Assembly: GCA_023014485.1 (NCBI GenBank)
Contig: JAJOZX010005613.1
Coordinates: 170,001 to 234,000 of the forward strand
DNA: 64,000 nt
DNA from: Bathynomus jamesi
Taxonomy: Eukaryota > Arthropoda > Malacostraca > Isopoda > Cirolanidae
Reading direction: 5' to 3'
In this document: positions 34,160 through 44,510 of the stretch, piece by piece
Position numbering within the stretch: position 1 is the first letter of the stretch
Layout of the letters: every line of letters begins with the position of its first letter
Program-made: the position numbers and the translations under genes
The notes under the pieces: generated by a model
Seen by the model: the letters and a program-made list of their open reading frames with translations, nothing else
Told to the model about the DNA's origin: nothing
Database searches by the model: none

Positions 34160-34465
34160 AAGAAACGGGCAAGTTTGGGCAGATCTACATCAGCAGCCAG
34201 AAAAAATAAAGAAGCCCGGAAGCAGGAAAGCTCACAAGAAAGACAATCACGCCTTGAAGTTGACCGTGAACGACATGCAAGAGCCAGAGCAAGAGAAAAC
34301 CTCCAAGAAAGACAATCACGTCTTGAAGCTGTCCGAGAAAGTGTAGCAGCTACCAGAGCAAGAGAAACATCCCAAGAAAGACAATCACGCCTTGAAGCTG
34401 ACCGTGAACGACATGCAACAGCAATGTGAAATTTATCCCGGGCAACGCCGGGTACCTCAGCTAGT
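34160..34465 (+). mobile_element. Helentron/Helitron 3' end with repeat-rich ORF tail
   Basis: An Arg/Glu-rich frame (about 34163-34429) has a 23-residue repeat: QERQSRLE begins three units, separated by RERHARARA-like segments. Such repeats are typical of the N-terminal protein part or ORF end of arthropod Helitron helicase-type proteins. Next come a CCCGGGCAACGCCGGG hairpin (34437-34452) and TACCTCAGCTAGT (ends about 34465), the canonical hairpin plus CTAG terminus. (TA)n follows, consistent with insertion into an AT-rich target. The Rep/helicase part is not visible, so this is a non-autonomous or truncated copy. Confidence 0.75.
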
Positions 34466-34477
34466 ATATATATATAT

Positions 34478-34629
34478 ACACACGGGAATGCAGCATTAAC
34501 TTAACTTGGATGACATAATGGATTAGATAGATTTTATTTAAAGGGCTCACTGATTTACAATCATAATTTTATTAATAATTATTTTAAATAATGGGGATTA
34601 CAAATACAATTTACACGGGTTTACATTTT
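34478..34629. other. AT-rich spacer between Helentron end and capsid pseudogene
   Basis: No motif recognised. Confidence 0.4.
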
Positions 34630-34779
34630 TCTCTTTGCTGATCGAACCGATTTGCCGATCGAACTTTTTATGCTGGGTAGTCGTAGTACTTTGTCTTTTG
34701 CAAATGTTCCAATGAGAATGTTTCTTGTAAAATCGTCTTGATAACGCTCTGAATCGTGGCTTCATCCATTAAGAACACG

Positions 34780-35597
34780 TTATTACTGATCTCAACCGGT
34801 CCTTCTCAACCAATCCTTGGGGTCTTAGGTAGAATAATACACTAATCGGGGTAGTCAGGGCCTTGCTAAACTCTATTTTCACCGCCAAGTGTCCCTGCTT
34901 TGTGGAGGGGGGGGTTCATGCGTGTGCAGGCGTCTGGGCAGTGGTCTGGCGATATGTCGAAAGCGTAAACATTATTCTATCTTTCATAGCCTCCCACTGA
35001 TATACTTACTCCCACAGTGTTACGTTCATTTGTAGCCAAGAATAAGTTTTGGAATGCACGCGAACGCAACAATATATCATTAGTAGAGTATTCTTTCTCT
35101 ATGGCTCTACCCATCGATGCGCCATTCACCAGCAGAGCATGGCTCTTTAAATTAAATTTTTTTAAACTTGAGTAATGATTTTCAATACTTTCTCGAAACA
35201 ATGTCGTGAATGATGACTATTGCTATTAGTACTTTATGCGTAAATTTTCTAACACCACGTTGTCAAACTGTTTCGACAACAAGCCAGCAGTAACAGTAAA
35301 ACAATTTCAGTTGTGTGTATCTTACTGAGTATTTAACCGTGGATCTCAACAAAAGTCTTCCAGTTTCCATCTGTTTGAAAGTTGATACTTTTACGCGTCA
35401 ATACAAAAGTGTCTTTTTTTTTAACTTGTTTTTTACATCTTTTTCTGCAGCACTCGTATAATACCCAGAGCTATGTAAATGGGTTTCCTTGGTACCTTTT
35501 GAATAATTTAGAATGGTTTCTAATTAGGTACGATAATAATAATAATTGGAGCCTGCGGATATATTCACTTGATTTAAATATACATCACACTGGCTAA

Positions 35598-35647
<50 letters not shown>

Positions 35648-35937
35648 GTATGATTAAAGTTGTCTTCAGGGTAAATAGAAAAGTCGTTCTCGCAACCTAT
35701 ACACTCATTATGTGCTATTCGAACTTTTCGATATAGATTGTATTGCTCGAATCATAAAATAATGAACTGTCACTAAGTAGAACAAATTATATAGGTGTCG
35801 TGTCCGATCCAACTATGTTGAAGGTTAATCGTGACGTAATCGGAGTCCTTTATAGACGTTTGAGTGGGCGGGATACTAAACAAATCAATCCCCGACTTAC
35901 AGCATTCTGCACTGTGCGGGTGGATTTGGTAGGACAT
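34780..35937 (-). pseudogene. F54H12.2-like (Polinton-type) capsid protein, broken
   Basis: The N-terminal piece starts at the ATG at 35937. It carries the motif SGIDLFSIPPTQTSI, typical of the family's N-terminus after a CxK-type motif, and stops near 35773. The middle is damaged and contains an (ATT)n expansion at 35601-35647. A second piece (about 35216-34977) ends GGYER and stop. A third, after frameshifts, has VYAFDISPDHC and a hydrophobic block, matching the conserved YxLYAFDLTPD region near the family's C-terminus. Several stops and frameshifts make it non-functional. A 33-codon open frame (34668-34769, minus) follows directly. In Polintons this protein class is regarded as a capsid component. 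The match is from memory of motifs, not from a search. Confidence 0.6.
35601..35647. repeat. (ATT)n microsatellite
   Basis: About 15 ATT units inside the damaged middle of the capsid pseudogene. A (TA)n tract follows at 36117-36150. Confidence 0.95.
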
Positions 35938-36114
35938 GTTGGGTTGACAGAAGTGCTCACCTGACTCTACTTTATACTGTAGAACCACAAATATCTATGA
36001 GCAGTAATTGCGTAGTAGTCGTGTTTATATTAGCAATGATCGAAATAGTAGATTTCTTTAAAATTAAATGGTTAAGTGTCACCTTCAGATCTGTCTTAGA
36101 TATAACAGTGATAT

Positions 36115-36153
<39 letters not shown>

Positions 36154-36400
36154 TAGTATTGGCAATAAAACCCATTTTTTGAAAAATGGTCAGCCAGCCT
36201 GGGTTTTTATGTTTTTTTAAAGACCCACATAGAAATGGGGAAAACTGTATTTTTTTAAAAATGTTATTAAATAATTGAATCCTCTATTTTTTGTACAAGC
36301 TAAATTATAATTATGTAGGATGCTTATACATCTAATAAGATGGAAGTTAAAGCAGTTATTAGAGTTATGGTTTTAGGCAAAGGGCAGTACTGTACAGTAG

Positions 36401-38384
36401 TAGGGCGGGTCATACTATGCATTTTTTTTAAATCAATGGAGAGGGGTGTTCAAATGACATATTTTGGTGTATAGAACACAATTCTGAAGAAAATATTTAA
36501 TTCTGATAACCCTAACCTACATCATTTTGCAGTTGATTATTATTAAATTGTTGATTATTTTACTATTGTAGTTACCCCAGAATATGTCTTCTCACGTTTT
36601 CTATCATGGCTGCTCACGTTATCTCTCATAGAGCATTGTTCTAACTAATTCATATAAACACATATAATGTAATTCATATAATAATAATAATATTTAAATA
36701 CTCAAATAAAAAGGTGTGCCATTCCACTTAATTGTAATTATCATACAGTTTGGTATATGAAATATTTTGACGGTTTTCTGGCGCGCATAAGGCCATTTTC
36801 TGAGCCACCTTTCTCAGAGGCTAGAATGTAACGTTTCAGAACATTCTAAAACGTTTTGTGAAATATTTGAAGTGACTCATGATTTATGAAGCTATTGTAC
36901 CACCTCGGCTTGCAGTGAGGGATAGATTTAGTGATTATCTACTGATATTTTTTTTGTTACTGTTCACATGTGAGTATTATTCTGTTATATTTTAGAAAAA
37001 GCTATTTCTACGCATATTATAGTGATACATTGAGCAAAATTTAATTAACAACTTTGATTTGAGCTAAAATTAGGTGTTTCATTTTTAGTACAACTGAGCA
37101 GTATGAGGCCTATTTCAATGTTCTAAAGAATATTTTTAGGATGTGTTTCTTTAGTTTTTTTAGAGTACATGAACAAATTATTTGCATTACAGACAACAGA
37201 TAAATTAGCATTTTATAACATTTTGAAACCAAAAAAGCATAATGTGTTTAGCATTTGCAGATAAATTTGTTCTTGCCCATTTCAGCTCTTTTTTTAACCA
37301 AGAATTTTGCGCTGAAAAGAGTTAATACCTGTCTGTAGTGGATACTTAACTGTTGTATTATTGTTTTTATTTCAGTGTGAACTCATTAAGAAAATGGCTC
37401 AAGTCAGAACAAGGACGAAATCAAGTTCTTAAAGGAAAGAACCTGAAGATTCTGCAATTCATTGTGGAATTCATCATTGGAGTGTATTACCCATGTTGGT
37501 TCAACGTGAAGGTCAAGCACTCCTGGATCGAAGGGCCTAGGCACATCCTCTTTCAGCTGGACTGCCTCAAGTCCCAGAGAAAGGAGGTGCTAGATATTGT
37601 GATGCCAACTGTGAGAAGATCTGCTTGGTATGCCCACAGTGAAGTCATCCTCCAAACACTACTCTGCTCTGAGGATCAGAAGGGGTGGAGAGAATCCTGG
37701 CCATCAGGGGAGAGGGGGACCCGGACACTCAGCTGGGGGACTCCTCTGTTAGGGGCAGAAGGACACCTGACATCAATTGTGATGCTTCCAGCATCGGTGA
37801 CTTGATCAGCTGGTCAGAAGGTGTGTCAGAGCCACCTCTCACCTGCTCTCTAAGCACCTCAGAGGTGAAAAACTTCATCAACACCCCCATGGGGTGCGCA
37901 ACTGGCCTTGCCACACACAAAGCATTGAGAGGGTTGTTAAAATGGTGACTGAGGCTTCTGCTAAGTACTTCTCACAGGAAAAGAGGGATGGAGCGATCAG
38001 GGCTCAGGAGACCAGCAGGAAGCTGATGTCCAAGTATGAGTCAAAGCAGGATTTGTGCAACCTGGCAAAGTTCAAGATGTCAGGAGAATGATCTTTGTAA
38101 TTATATCCAGTGATATACATGCAGTTCACCTATTAATAATATATGTAAAGTTGATTTGGCCTTGTCAATATAAATGATTTACCTTATATCTTTTAATATA
38201 TTATAAAGGGGTTCAAAAGGGTAAAATTGGCAATTTAGAAATACAAAATGATGTAGGTTAGATTTATCCTATACAAAAAAGAAGCTCATATTTGAATTCC
38301 CCATGTAAAAATACATAATTTAGACACCCCTGATGGTAGGATTTCCTTCAGATTCATGTTGTCACCTGAGTACGACCCGCCCTA
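36401..38384 (+). mobile_element. 1.98-kb DNA transposon of a poorly characterised family, 8-bp target duplication
   Basis: Ends TAGGGCGGGTCATACT and, inverted at the right, TAGGGCGGGTCGTACT. Flanked by GTACAGTA (36392-36399) and GTACAGTG (38385-38392), an 8-bp duplication with one change. It contains one gene remnant on the plus strand. Duplication length fits hAT, P or related groups, but the encoded protein is not one of those that I recognise. Confidence 0.8.
37377..38091 (+). pseudogene. Transposase-like protein with WIEGPRH / PCHTQ..ER motifs, frameshifted
   Basis: An upstream splice acceptor (TTTTTATTTCAG, ends 37376) opens the exon. Motifs in order: YYPCWFNVK, SWIEGPRHILFQLDCL, VLDIVMPTVRRSAWYAHSEVILQTLL, RILAIRG, then after a frameshift near 37690 INCDASSIGDLISW and EVKNFINTP. 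After another shift near 37895 come NWPCHTQSIERVVKMVTEAS, KRDGAIRAQETSRKLM and a stop at 38089. I recall this block (EGPRHL..., RN.YFAHPENLL..., PCHTQ.VER.VK.VTEAS) from unnamed multi-copy proteins of arthropods, mites and cnidarians. It is likely a transposase, with Glu of the ..ER motif a candidate catalytic acid. The 5' exon(s), with the first acids, were not found. Confidence 0.7.
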
Positions 38385-38904
38385 GTACAGTGTATATGAT
38401 AGAACTTGAGATATAAATTTCGTAAGTTAATTTGAAGGGAAATTTGCCGTGTAAATTAACGTCTGGGCGATGTAAAGTGATTATTTAACACATGTTTTCT
38501 GTCCATTTCTAATATATTCAGATTAAATAATAATTTCAGTTAGAGGAAACGAACCCCTGACCTCATATATATAAATATATATTATAACACGGACTTCACA
38601 AAACACAATATATTATGCATATATAAACTACGCCATTAAATGGGAATGAACAAGCGATTACGTCAATAGCCATCAGGATTGAACGTTCATTTTACATAAT
38701 ATCTGTCCTTTACATATAAATAAATAATATATTATTTGGAAAGTTGCGACAAGCATATTGAAGACTTATATTAATTATATCCATAATATAATTTAGAATT
38801 ATTTCATTAACAATACTTAGTCATATAATGAATCAAGATATTTTCCCCTCGTAACAAGGAAGCTATTATGAATATTTTGTGGGCGGAGTTACGATACCCA
38901 TCCG

Positions 38905-38940
38905 TATATAAACAGCTCGAACTACCTCGGCTCTCACGTG
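38905..38940 (+). promoter_or_regulatory. TATA box and initiator of the three-exon gene
   Basis: TATATAAAC at 38905-38913 and TCAC at about 38934-38937, a spacing of about 31 bp. The leader to the ATG (38993) is about 57 nt. This gives an ordinary RNA polymerase II core promoter. Confidence 0.55.
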
Positions 38941-38992
38941 TTATTAACAGTGAACCGAGTGTTTTTCACGTTACTTTGTGGTACAATTCAAC

Positions 38993-39525
38993 ATGTCTAA
39001 TTTTACTGCTGACGAATTTTTAATGTAAGTTTTTTCTACTTTGCTTAATTTGGTTGCTAGATTTTAAAAGTAGGGTTGGAATTGGATATTATATACAATT
39101 TTATCTCATTATTCTTCACAAGTGCGACGTGCCATTCATTTCTAAAATAATTTATTGAGATATACGTGTTCTATTTTCCGATTGTAGGGAACAGTTCGGT
39201 AGTAGAGGTCACGACGACGAAATTGGACCTAATGCGTTCAGTATACACCACCTCAAGCTACCAGATCATGTAAGTTTTCCTTTTTATTTTCCTAAAACTG
39301 AAAATAGTACAGGCAGGGATGAACCACCTTCTTGTACAAGACATTTTTTCTTTGACACAGCTTGTCTTTGACGAGCGAGTGTTCGTATTACGTTCTTGTA
39401 ACGCTATAAACGACCCTTCTACGAGGCAGTCATTTAATTGGGACGTTACATTTTATATCATTGAGACAGGCTCGCAGATACATTTTAAAAAGTCAGGGTC
39501 AACGTTTTTTACAAACAGTCGCTGA
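38993..39525 (+). CDS. Unknown three-exon gene encoding ~92 residues
   Basis: Exon 1 38993-39024 (MSNFTADEFL), intron GTAAGT...TTGTAG (39025-39187, splitting the ATG codon for Met), exon 2 39188-39269, intron GTAAGT...GACACAG (39270-39360, phase 0), exon 3 39361-39525 ending TGA. The three exons join in frame with no stop. Coding length is 279 nt and the protein is acidic at its start. Both introns have consensus splice sites and a TATA promoter lies upstream. No domain is recognised and there is no signal peptide or membrane segment. It lies inside the Polinton-like remnant, between capsid and ATPase but on the opposite strand, so it may be an element gene or a host gene next to it. The intact frame among dead neighbours is notable. 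Confidence 0.55.
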
Positions 39526-39679
39526 AGAGTAGTAGGTAGCCGAAGGAACGTTTTTATAAGCTCAAGATATTTCTTTACACGTTTCGTCATTCTGGTATAT
39601 ATATATATATATTGTTTCAACATCGTTGGGAAATGTAACTTTTCGTAGAAGTACCTTAAAAGCGTTATGCGGATAAAGG

Positions 39680-40215
39680 TCACAGAGCAAATACTCGTAT
39701 CGACGACTCACTGAAGTTTATAAACTTCCGAAAAAACTTACGTTGGTCAGGAAACATTTGACCTGCTATACCAATTTGTGATACATCCCGACGTTGAGCG
39801 AATAAAACAAGATACTGCGTGTTTAAAGATACATCCCGCATAAACTTGTTCTTGAAAAGTAGGTTTTGGTTGATGAAAGAACACGCTTATGCTAAGATGG
39901 TGGGAGAATATTGTAAATGTTTCAGCAATCGTTTTGTTCATTTTTAGCATAAGATCATCAATCACAATCCCCGTATGTTTCTCATTTTTTATTGAACCGA
40001 TATCATAAATCCTTTTATGGAATGAGACAACATCTTTGTAATCATCAAAAATAGGCTGGTAGGCTGAATAGCACCATAAAACGGTGTGTACAAGTTTTGA
40101 GAACAATACATCGTTATCTTTAGTAACTTTAAGCATAAACACAGTTTTACCACACCCTATGGGTCCTCTTATAGTACATGGTGATGGACTTGTGAACCTG
40201 AATTTTTCTAGAGAC
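39680..40215 (-). pseudogene. FtsK/HerA-type DNA-packaging ATPase (Polinton/adintovirus-like), broken
   Basis: Minus-strand frame beginning after an in-frame stop at about 40216. Walker A GPIGCGKT lies near 40155-40178, and about 60 residues on, Walker B IVIDDLM (hhhhDD, near 39960). The sensor-like HHLSISVFF and a basic end follow. In the next frame the block SLNTQYLVLFAQ-RRDVSQI and GQMFP-FF matches the conserved end of the Polinton/adintovirus packaging ATPase. One frameshift near 39850 separates the two. The 5' end is lost at a stop codon. In such elements this ATPase is thought to pump DNA into capsids. Confidence 0.72.
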
Positions 40216-40370
40216 TACATCTTTCGCGTGACACGTTCTTAAGCAATGCTTATACTAAATATAAAGAGGTTATAAGATTCGTTGCTTATATTAACTAATG
40301 TTCTCCTGTTCTTCTTTTCCAGAACGATGAATGACATTTCCAACCAGCAATTTGTAGAGATTAAGGTTAA

Positions 40371-41120
40371 TTAAAAATTGGCTGAGTGGACGTAAACAAA
40401 TAGTGGTCATTAATAGCAATGCGTCTAACTGGAGAAGCGTAACTAGCGCCGTGCCTCAGGGATCAGTTCTGCGGCCAATTCTTCTTATTATTTATATCAA
40501 TGACATCGACAAAGGAATTAGGACTATAATTTCAAAATTTGAGGATGATACCAAACTAGTGGGACGAACGAAATCAGCGATAAAGCTTTGCAGATTCAAG
40601 AAGATATTAATAAATTACTCGAGTGGGCAGAAACTTGGCAAATGAACTTTAATATACTGTACATAAATGTAAAACGTTGGATATTGGTTGAAACCAGTGA
40701 TGTAGAACTGCAGACCAGCCTCGAGACAATTTTTCTGGTCTCGGTCTCGGTCTCATTCTCGGCCGTGGTGGTCTCTACTACATCAATGATAGAAACAATA
40801 TTAAAGAAATGTATTTTATTCGCGACAATACACTAACGAGCGTTAAGGAAGAGAAAGATTTAGGTATTATTGTTGCCGACATTCTTAAATCGAGTAAGCA
40901 ATGTATCGAAGCGGTTAAAAAAGCAAATAGAATCTTAAGATTTATTGGTAGATCATTTGAATTTAAGTCGGAGAAAACAATCATATAATTCTTTAGTACA
41001 CCCCACCTAGAATACTGCATTCAGTTCTGATCCCCACATTTACGACAGGACATAGACAGAATGGAGAGTGTGCAAAGACGGGTTACTAAGATGATTCCTA
41101 GAATTGGAAACAAATCATAC
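40371..41120 (+). pseudogene. CR1-like LINE reverse transcriptase fragment
   Basis: Plus strand: NWLSGRKQIVVINSN, SAVPQGSVLRPILLIIYINDIDKGI, then SKFEDDTKLVGR (the FADD box as FEDD, both Asp kept), EWAETWQMNF. After a stretch at 40690-40800 that does not fit the family (GAGACC/GGTCTCGGTCTCGG-rich), it resumes at VKEEKDLGIIVADILK, KKANRILRFIGRSF, PHLEYCIQF and RMESVQRRVTKMIPRIGNKSY. Two stops lie near 40987 and 41027. The C-terminal end passes directly into the 64-bp minisatellite. Confidence 0.82.
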
Positions 41121-41127
41121 ACTGCCC

Positions 41128-41575
41128 GTTTAGAAACGTTAAATTTATTCTCACTTGTAAAAGGGCTCGAAGGACCTGCTATACGAAGCCGATTAGAAAC
41201 GTTAAATTTATTCTCACTTGTAAAAAGGGCTCGAAGGACCTGCTATACGAAGCGATTAGAAACGTTAAATTTATTCTCACTTGTAAAAAGGGCTCGAAGG
41301 ACCTGCTATACGAAGCCGATTAGAAACGTTAAATTTATTCTCACTTGTAAAAGGGCTCGAAGGACCTGCTATACGAAGCCGATTAGAAACGTTAAATTTA
41401 TTCTCACTTGTAAAAAGGGCTCGAAGGACCTGCTATACGAAGCCGATTAGAAACGTTAAATTTATTCTCACTTGTAAAAAGGGCTCGAAGGACCTGCTAT
41501 ACGAAGCCGATTAGAAACGTTAAATTTATTCTCACTTGTAAAAAGGGCTCGAAGGACCTGCTATACGAAGCCGAT
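41128..41575 (+). repeat. 64-bp minisatellite derived from LINE RT coding sequence, ~7 units
   Basis: The unit includes GAAACGTTAAATTTATTCTC and GGACCTGCTATACGAAG, about 62-64 bp, with small indels. Copies start near 41128, 41193, 41255, 41319, 41381, 41445 and 41509. Translated, the unit reads RLETLNLFSLVKRARRT, the usual RT C-terminal RL..LNLFSLE.RR.RG segment, so a piece of the LINE was tandemly amplified. Confidence 0.92.
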
Positions 41576-42026
41576 TCTCAGCTGAAATGGAGCTTGCGGC
41601 CGTCATCTTCCTTTAACAAAGTGAGGGAGTGGGAAAATGACGAGAATTTATCACTATTTTCTGATTTTTATTTCAGTTCAAACAATGAACATGACGGTTG
41701 GGGGGGGGGGGCGAAGCAAGTGGGGATTTACAATTTAACATTTTCATCGTAGAGAGTTTTTAGCTAACTTTAACTCACAATTACCTCTTCATTGAACAAA
41801 ACACTCTTTCTAATATCCCACTTCGTCCGAGACTCCCTTTTGAGTATTTTATGTCCCCGTCCTCAGCGCATTTCGAGTGTTGCCAAATAGCATTTTATAT
41901 TTCAAACAATTTAATTTTACTTATCTTAATTTCATATAATTTTAATCAGTTTATTACACTCTAAAAAACCTTTAATCAGTTTATTAAATTTGTTATTAAA
42001 AACCAATACACGACAGTAGTATGACC
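41576..42026. other. Unassigned stretch downstream of minisatellite
   Basis: Contains a short G run at 41700-41710. A KLDLRPSSSFNKVREWEN-like reading at the junction with the minisatellite may be the true LINE C-terminus continuation. Nothing else seen. Confidence 0.4.
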
Positions 42027-42212
42027 ATGGTGTAGTGGTTATCATATCTGACCGGCAATCGGAAGATCCAGGGTTCGATTCCCGGGTGGTTACCTCATTT
42101 TTTCATTTGTTCGTTCTCCCTCCTCATCTTGCGCGGAATGTTCTCCTATACAAGCGTCGTTCTTTACGTTAATTATACTGCGTGTTCTTTGCACTTGAAA
42201 TGTGTATATATA
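42027..42212 (+). repeat. tRNA-derived SINE (Arg-like core), copy 2, target of LTR element
   Basis: Plus strand: GACCATGGTGTAGTGG (A box), TATCTGACCGGCAATCGGAA, GGTTCGATTCCC (B box), then the family body with TTCGTTCTCCCTCCTCATC and TACAAGCGTCGTTCTTTAC, ending in (TA)n. The 5' head seen in other copies is missing. The long LTR retrotransposon starts immediately in its (TA)n tail. Confidence 0.85.
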
Positions 42213-44405
42213 TGTAAAAAGTGAACAATGAACAATTCCTATACCATCATTATATGGATTCATTGTCTTCATGCAGTACTTATGTTCGTATAGTTTTTAT
42301 GTTCGAATGTCCATTTTTACATAAGAACCAAAATCGCTTAACGCGAGTTTGGATAATAATTTACTTGTAGTTTCCTATTTTTGTTCGTGTCACAACCCTA
42401 CGATCTACCATATCTATGGTTTAGTCGTATCCATTTTCCATTTGTTATAGAAGTTATTATAATTAATTATGAATTGTCTTGCATCTCACCCTCGACCCTA
42501 GATTATGCATACACATTGCATGTAACAGGATTGGAACCCGTAGTTGTACTTCTTAGTCATTACTACCCACTCTTTGTCTCTAATTCGTTCTTGTAAATCT
42601 TCCTAATAATGATTTGTACTATACGTAAAAATTCAATAACTATGACGTCACATTTTCCCTTCATCATATATCTAGTATTCAATGTATGGTAAATTCTTTA
42701 GTAATAATGTTGTGGTGTTATGTAGTATAAATATCATTATTCAACCATACTCATTCTTACATTCATGTTCTTTCTTGACCGCTATCCTTTATTAATTTTA
42801 TTACTTATTCATTCATCTACCTATTGTCTACTTATGCCCTATCAACTTATCAGTCTATGTTACTCGTGTCTATATTACGCACACAACTATTGTGTGACGA
42901 ATGATATGTGTACACTACTGTGTGCAGTCGTACATGTCTATTGACGATCATGATTACGTACATGTATTCTTTTTACGTTTTATTTTTTTATTATTTCACC
43001 TCTCGCAAGTTGTTTATTATTGCTGAGACGAAGGTTCGAATTCCGATTACGTCGTCAAAAGCGAGCCTCTGAATTCGAATTCTTCTCTCTTGCCTCTGCT
43101 ACCAATTTATAACGTTAAGATGTGATGTTATATTATTATAATATACCATATTGTTCCCTGCCAGGCTACTGGTTATTATCTACTTAGGCACATAGTTATC
43201 CACGTTCTCATTACCTGTACTTACTACTTCTACCTAATTGTCATTCAAATTCCGTTACTTATGTGTTACGTTATCATTAATGTCGTGTACTTTCAAATGA
43301 AAAGTACACCGTATTGTTTCTCCGCTTTCCTCATCGCTGGCTAATTAGACTTGCAAACTATAATAACCAACCATTCTTCTAATAATATTGACATAATTTG
43401 GCGTAATTATTGTTAACTATAAATATATAACATTGTTAACCCTGTAAATTATAGAACAACGGAGAACTCTCCATTATTTAAATTGTATTACCTATTCAGA
43501 TTACTTCAGTATTAAATATGTCAATTAACAAATTGCCAAAATTGTAATTAACTTAATACTTTAATTTAATATAACGTAATGTACTTTAATGAAACTGTAA
43601 TTAATAATAACTTGTAATGTACTCAATAACTGTAATTAAATGAACTATTTAATTAATGTAATAATTACTTTAATAACTTAATAACAATCATAAGCGAATG
43701 TGAAGTAATCCATAATTGTAATTGTAATTGTAATGAACCAAAATTAATACGTACTCAGTCGTGTACTTAATTGTACTTATGTGTACTATTACGAAATGAT
43801 ATCGCCTTCAGAAATGAAGATTCGCAAAAATATACGATTAGTTTTTATTTTTATTTTTTATTATTTTTAGTTGAAAATTTTCAAACCATCTGATCATGTG
43901 TTTAAAAGGGGGGAAACTTAACCTCCCACTGCCGTCCCCCAAAATTTAGGCTTATATTATACATGTATTGTAAAATGAACGACACTTCATTACGGCTCTC
44001 TGCCTTGGTCACTGCCAAGAGACTCCCCTTGTTAGCAGCCTCGCTGTGGGGGGGGGGCAGAGGCCCCTTGCCTCCTTAATATTTTTAGATTCCGGCCTGA
44101 GCTATGGTCGAAAGAGGTCGAACCTCTACCCCTGTAAAATTCAGCGCACTACCTGTACATTTTGAGAAGTAAACTAAATGTAAGAGAAACTTTTTATTTT
44201 CCCCTTCGAGCCGTGCTCTCTTCAGAAGAACTTAGTCAGTTAAGTAAGATATTGGCATAACAGTCTGGCGAGTCTGTAGCCAAGAGTTTAACAAGAGGCG
44301 ACCGAAAAGAATTAGAATGTTATAGAAGAAATATCCGTTGCAGCCTCCTAACCAGAACCCTCGTCGATTCCGAACCGACTCAGGGCCATAAAAGGGGGGT
44401 TAACA
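42213..44405 (+). repeat. 5' LTR of the LARD-like element
   Basis: 2193 bp, TG...CA. Contains a TATAAATA-like box at about 42725 and a region rich in GTAATTAAT words (43540-43740) that differs by small indels from the other LTR. Short open frames inside are shared by both LTRs and have no recognised homology. The end reads AGGGCCATAAAAGGGGGG then TTAACA. Confidence 0.92.
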
Positions 44406-44430
44406 GAGTGGCGACCCTTTACCAGGATAA
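44406..44430 (+). promoter_or_regulatory. Primer-binding site
   Basis: Three bases after the 5' LTR, TGGCGACCCTTTACC could pair with a tRNA 3' end reading GGTCGCCA. tRNA-Arg types end this way, so tRNA-Arg is a possible primer. Match length beyond 8-9 nt is uncertain. Confidence 0.65.
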
Positions 44431-44510
44431 GAAAAAGATTTTTAGAAGAAGATTTGTAGAAGAAGATTTTTAGAAGAAGATTTTAACAAGAAGATTTTAA
44501 GAAGAGGCCA
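44430..44510. repeat. AGAAGAAGATTTT tandem repeat
   Basis: About five imperfect units of 15-16 bp (AGAAGAAGATTTTTA) directly behind the PBS. Then two copies of a CCGGYGTGTCACGACT block at 44560 and 44600. Confidence 0.85.

Larger units (their letters stand above)
34630..40215. mobile_element. Degenerate Polinton/Maverick or adintovirus-like element
   Basis: A capsid-like pseudogene (34780-35937, minus) and a packaging-ATPase pseudogene (39680-40215, minus) lie 3.7 kb apart in the same orientation. That combination is specific to Polintons, adintoviruses and relatives. Between them are a 1.98-kb DNA transposon (36401-38384) inserted later and a three-exon gene on the plus strand (38993-39525). 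No integrase, protein-primed DNA polymerase, protease or terminal repeats were found, so this is a partial, decayed copy. Boundaries are uncertain: the Helentron end (34465) and the LINE fragment (40371) bracket it. Confidence 0.6.

Noticed and set aside
42381..42596. Open frame repeated almost identically at 49337-49585, possible duplicated gene
   Set aside because: The whole 2.2 kb is duplicated as LTRs; the frame has no recognisable homology.
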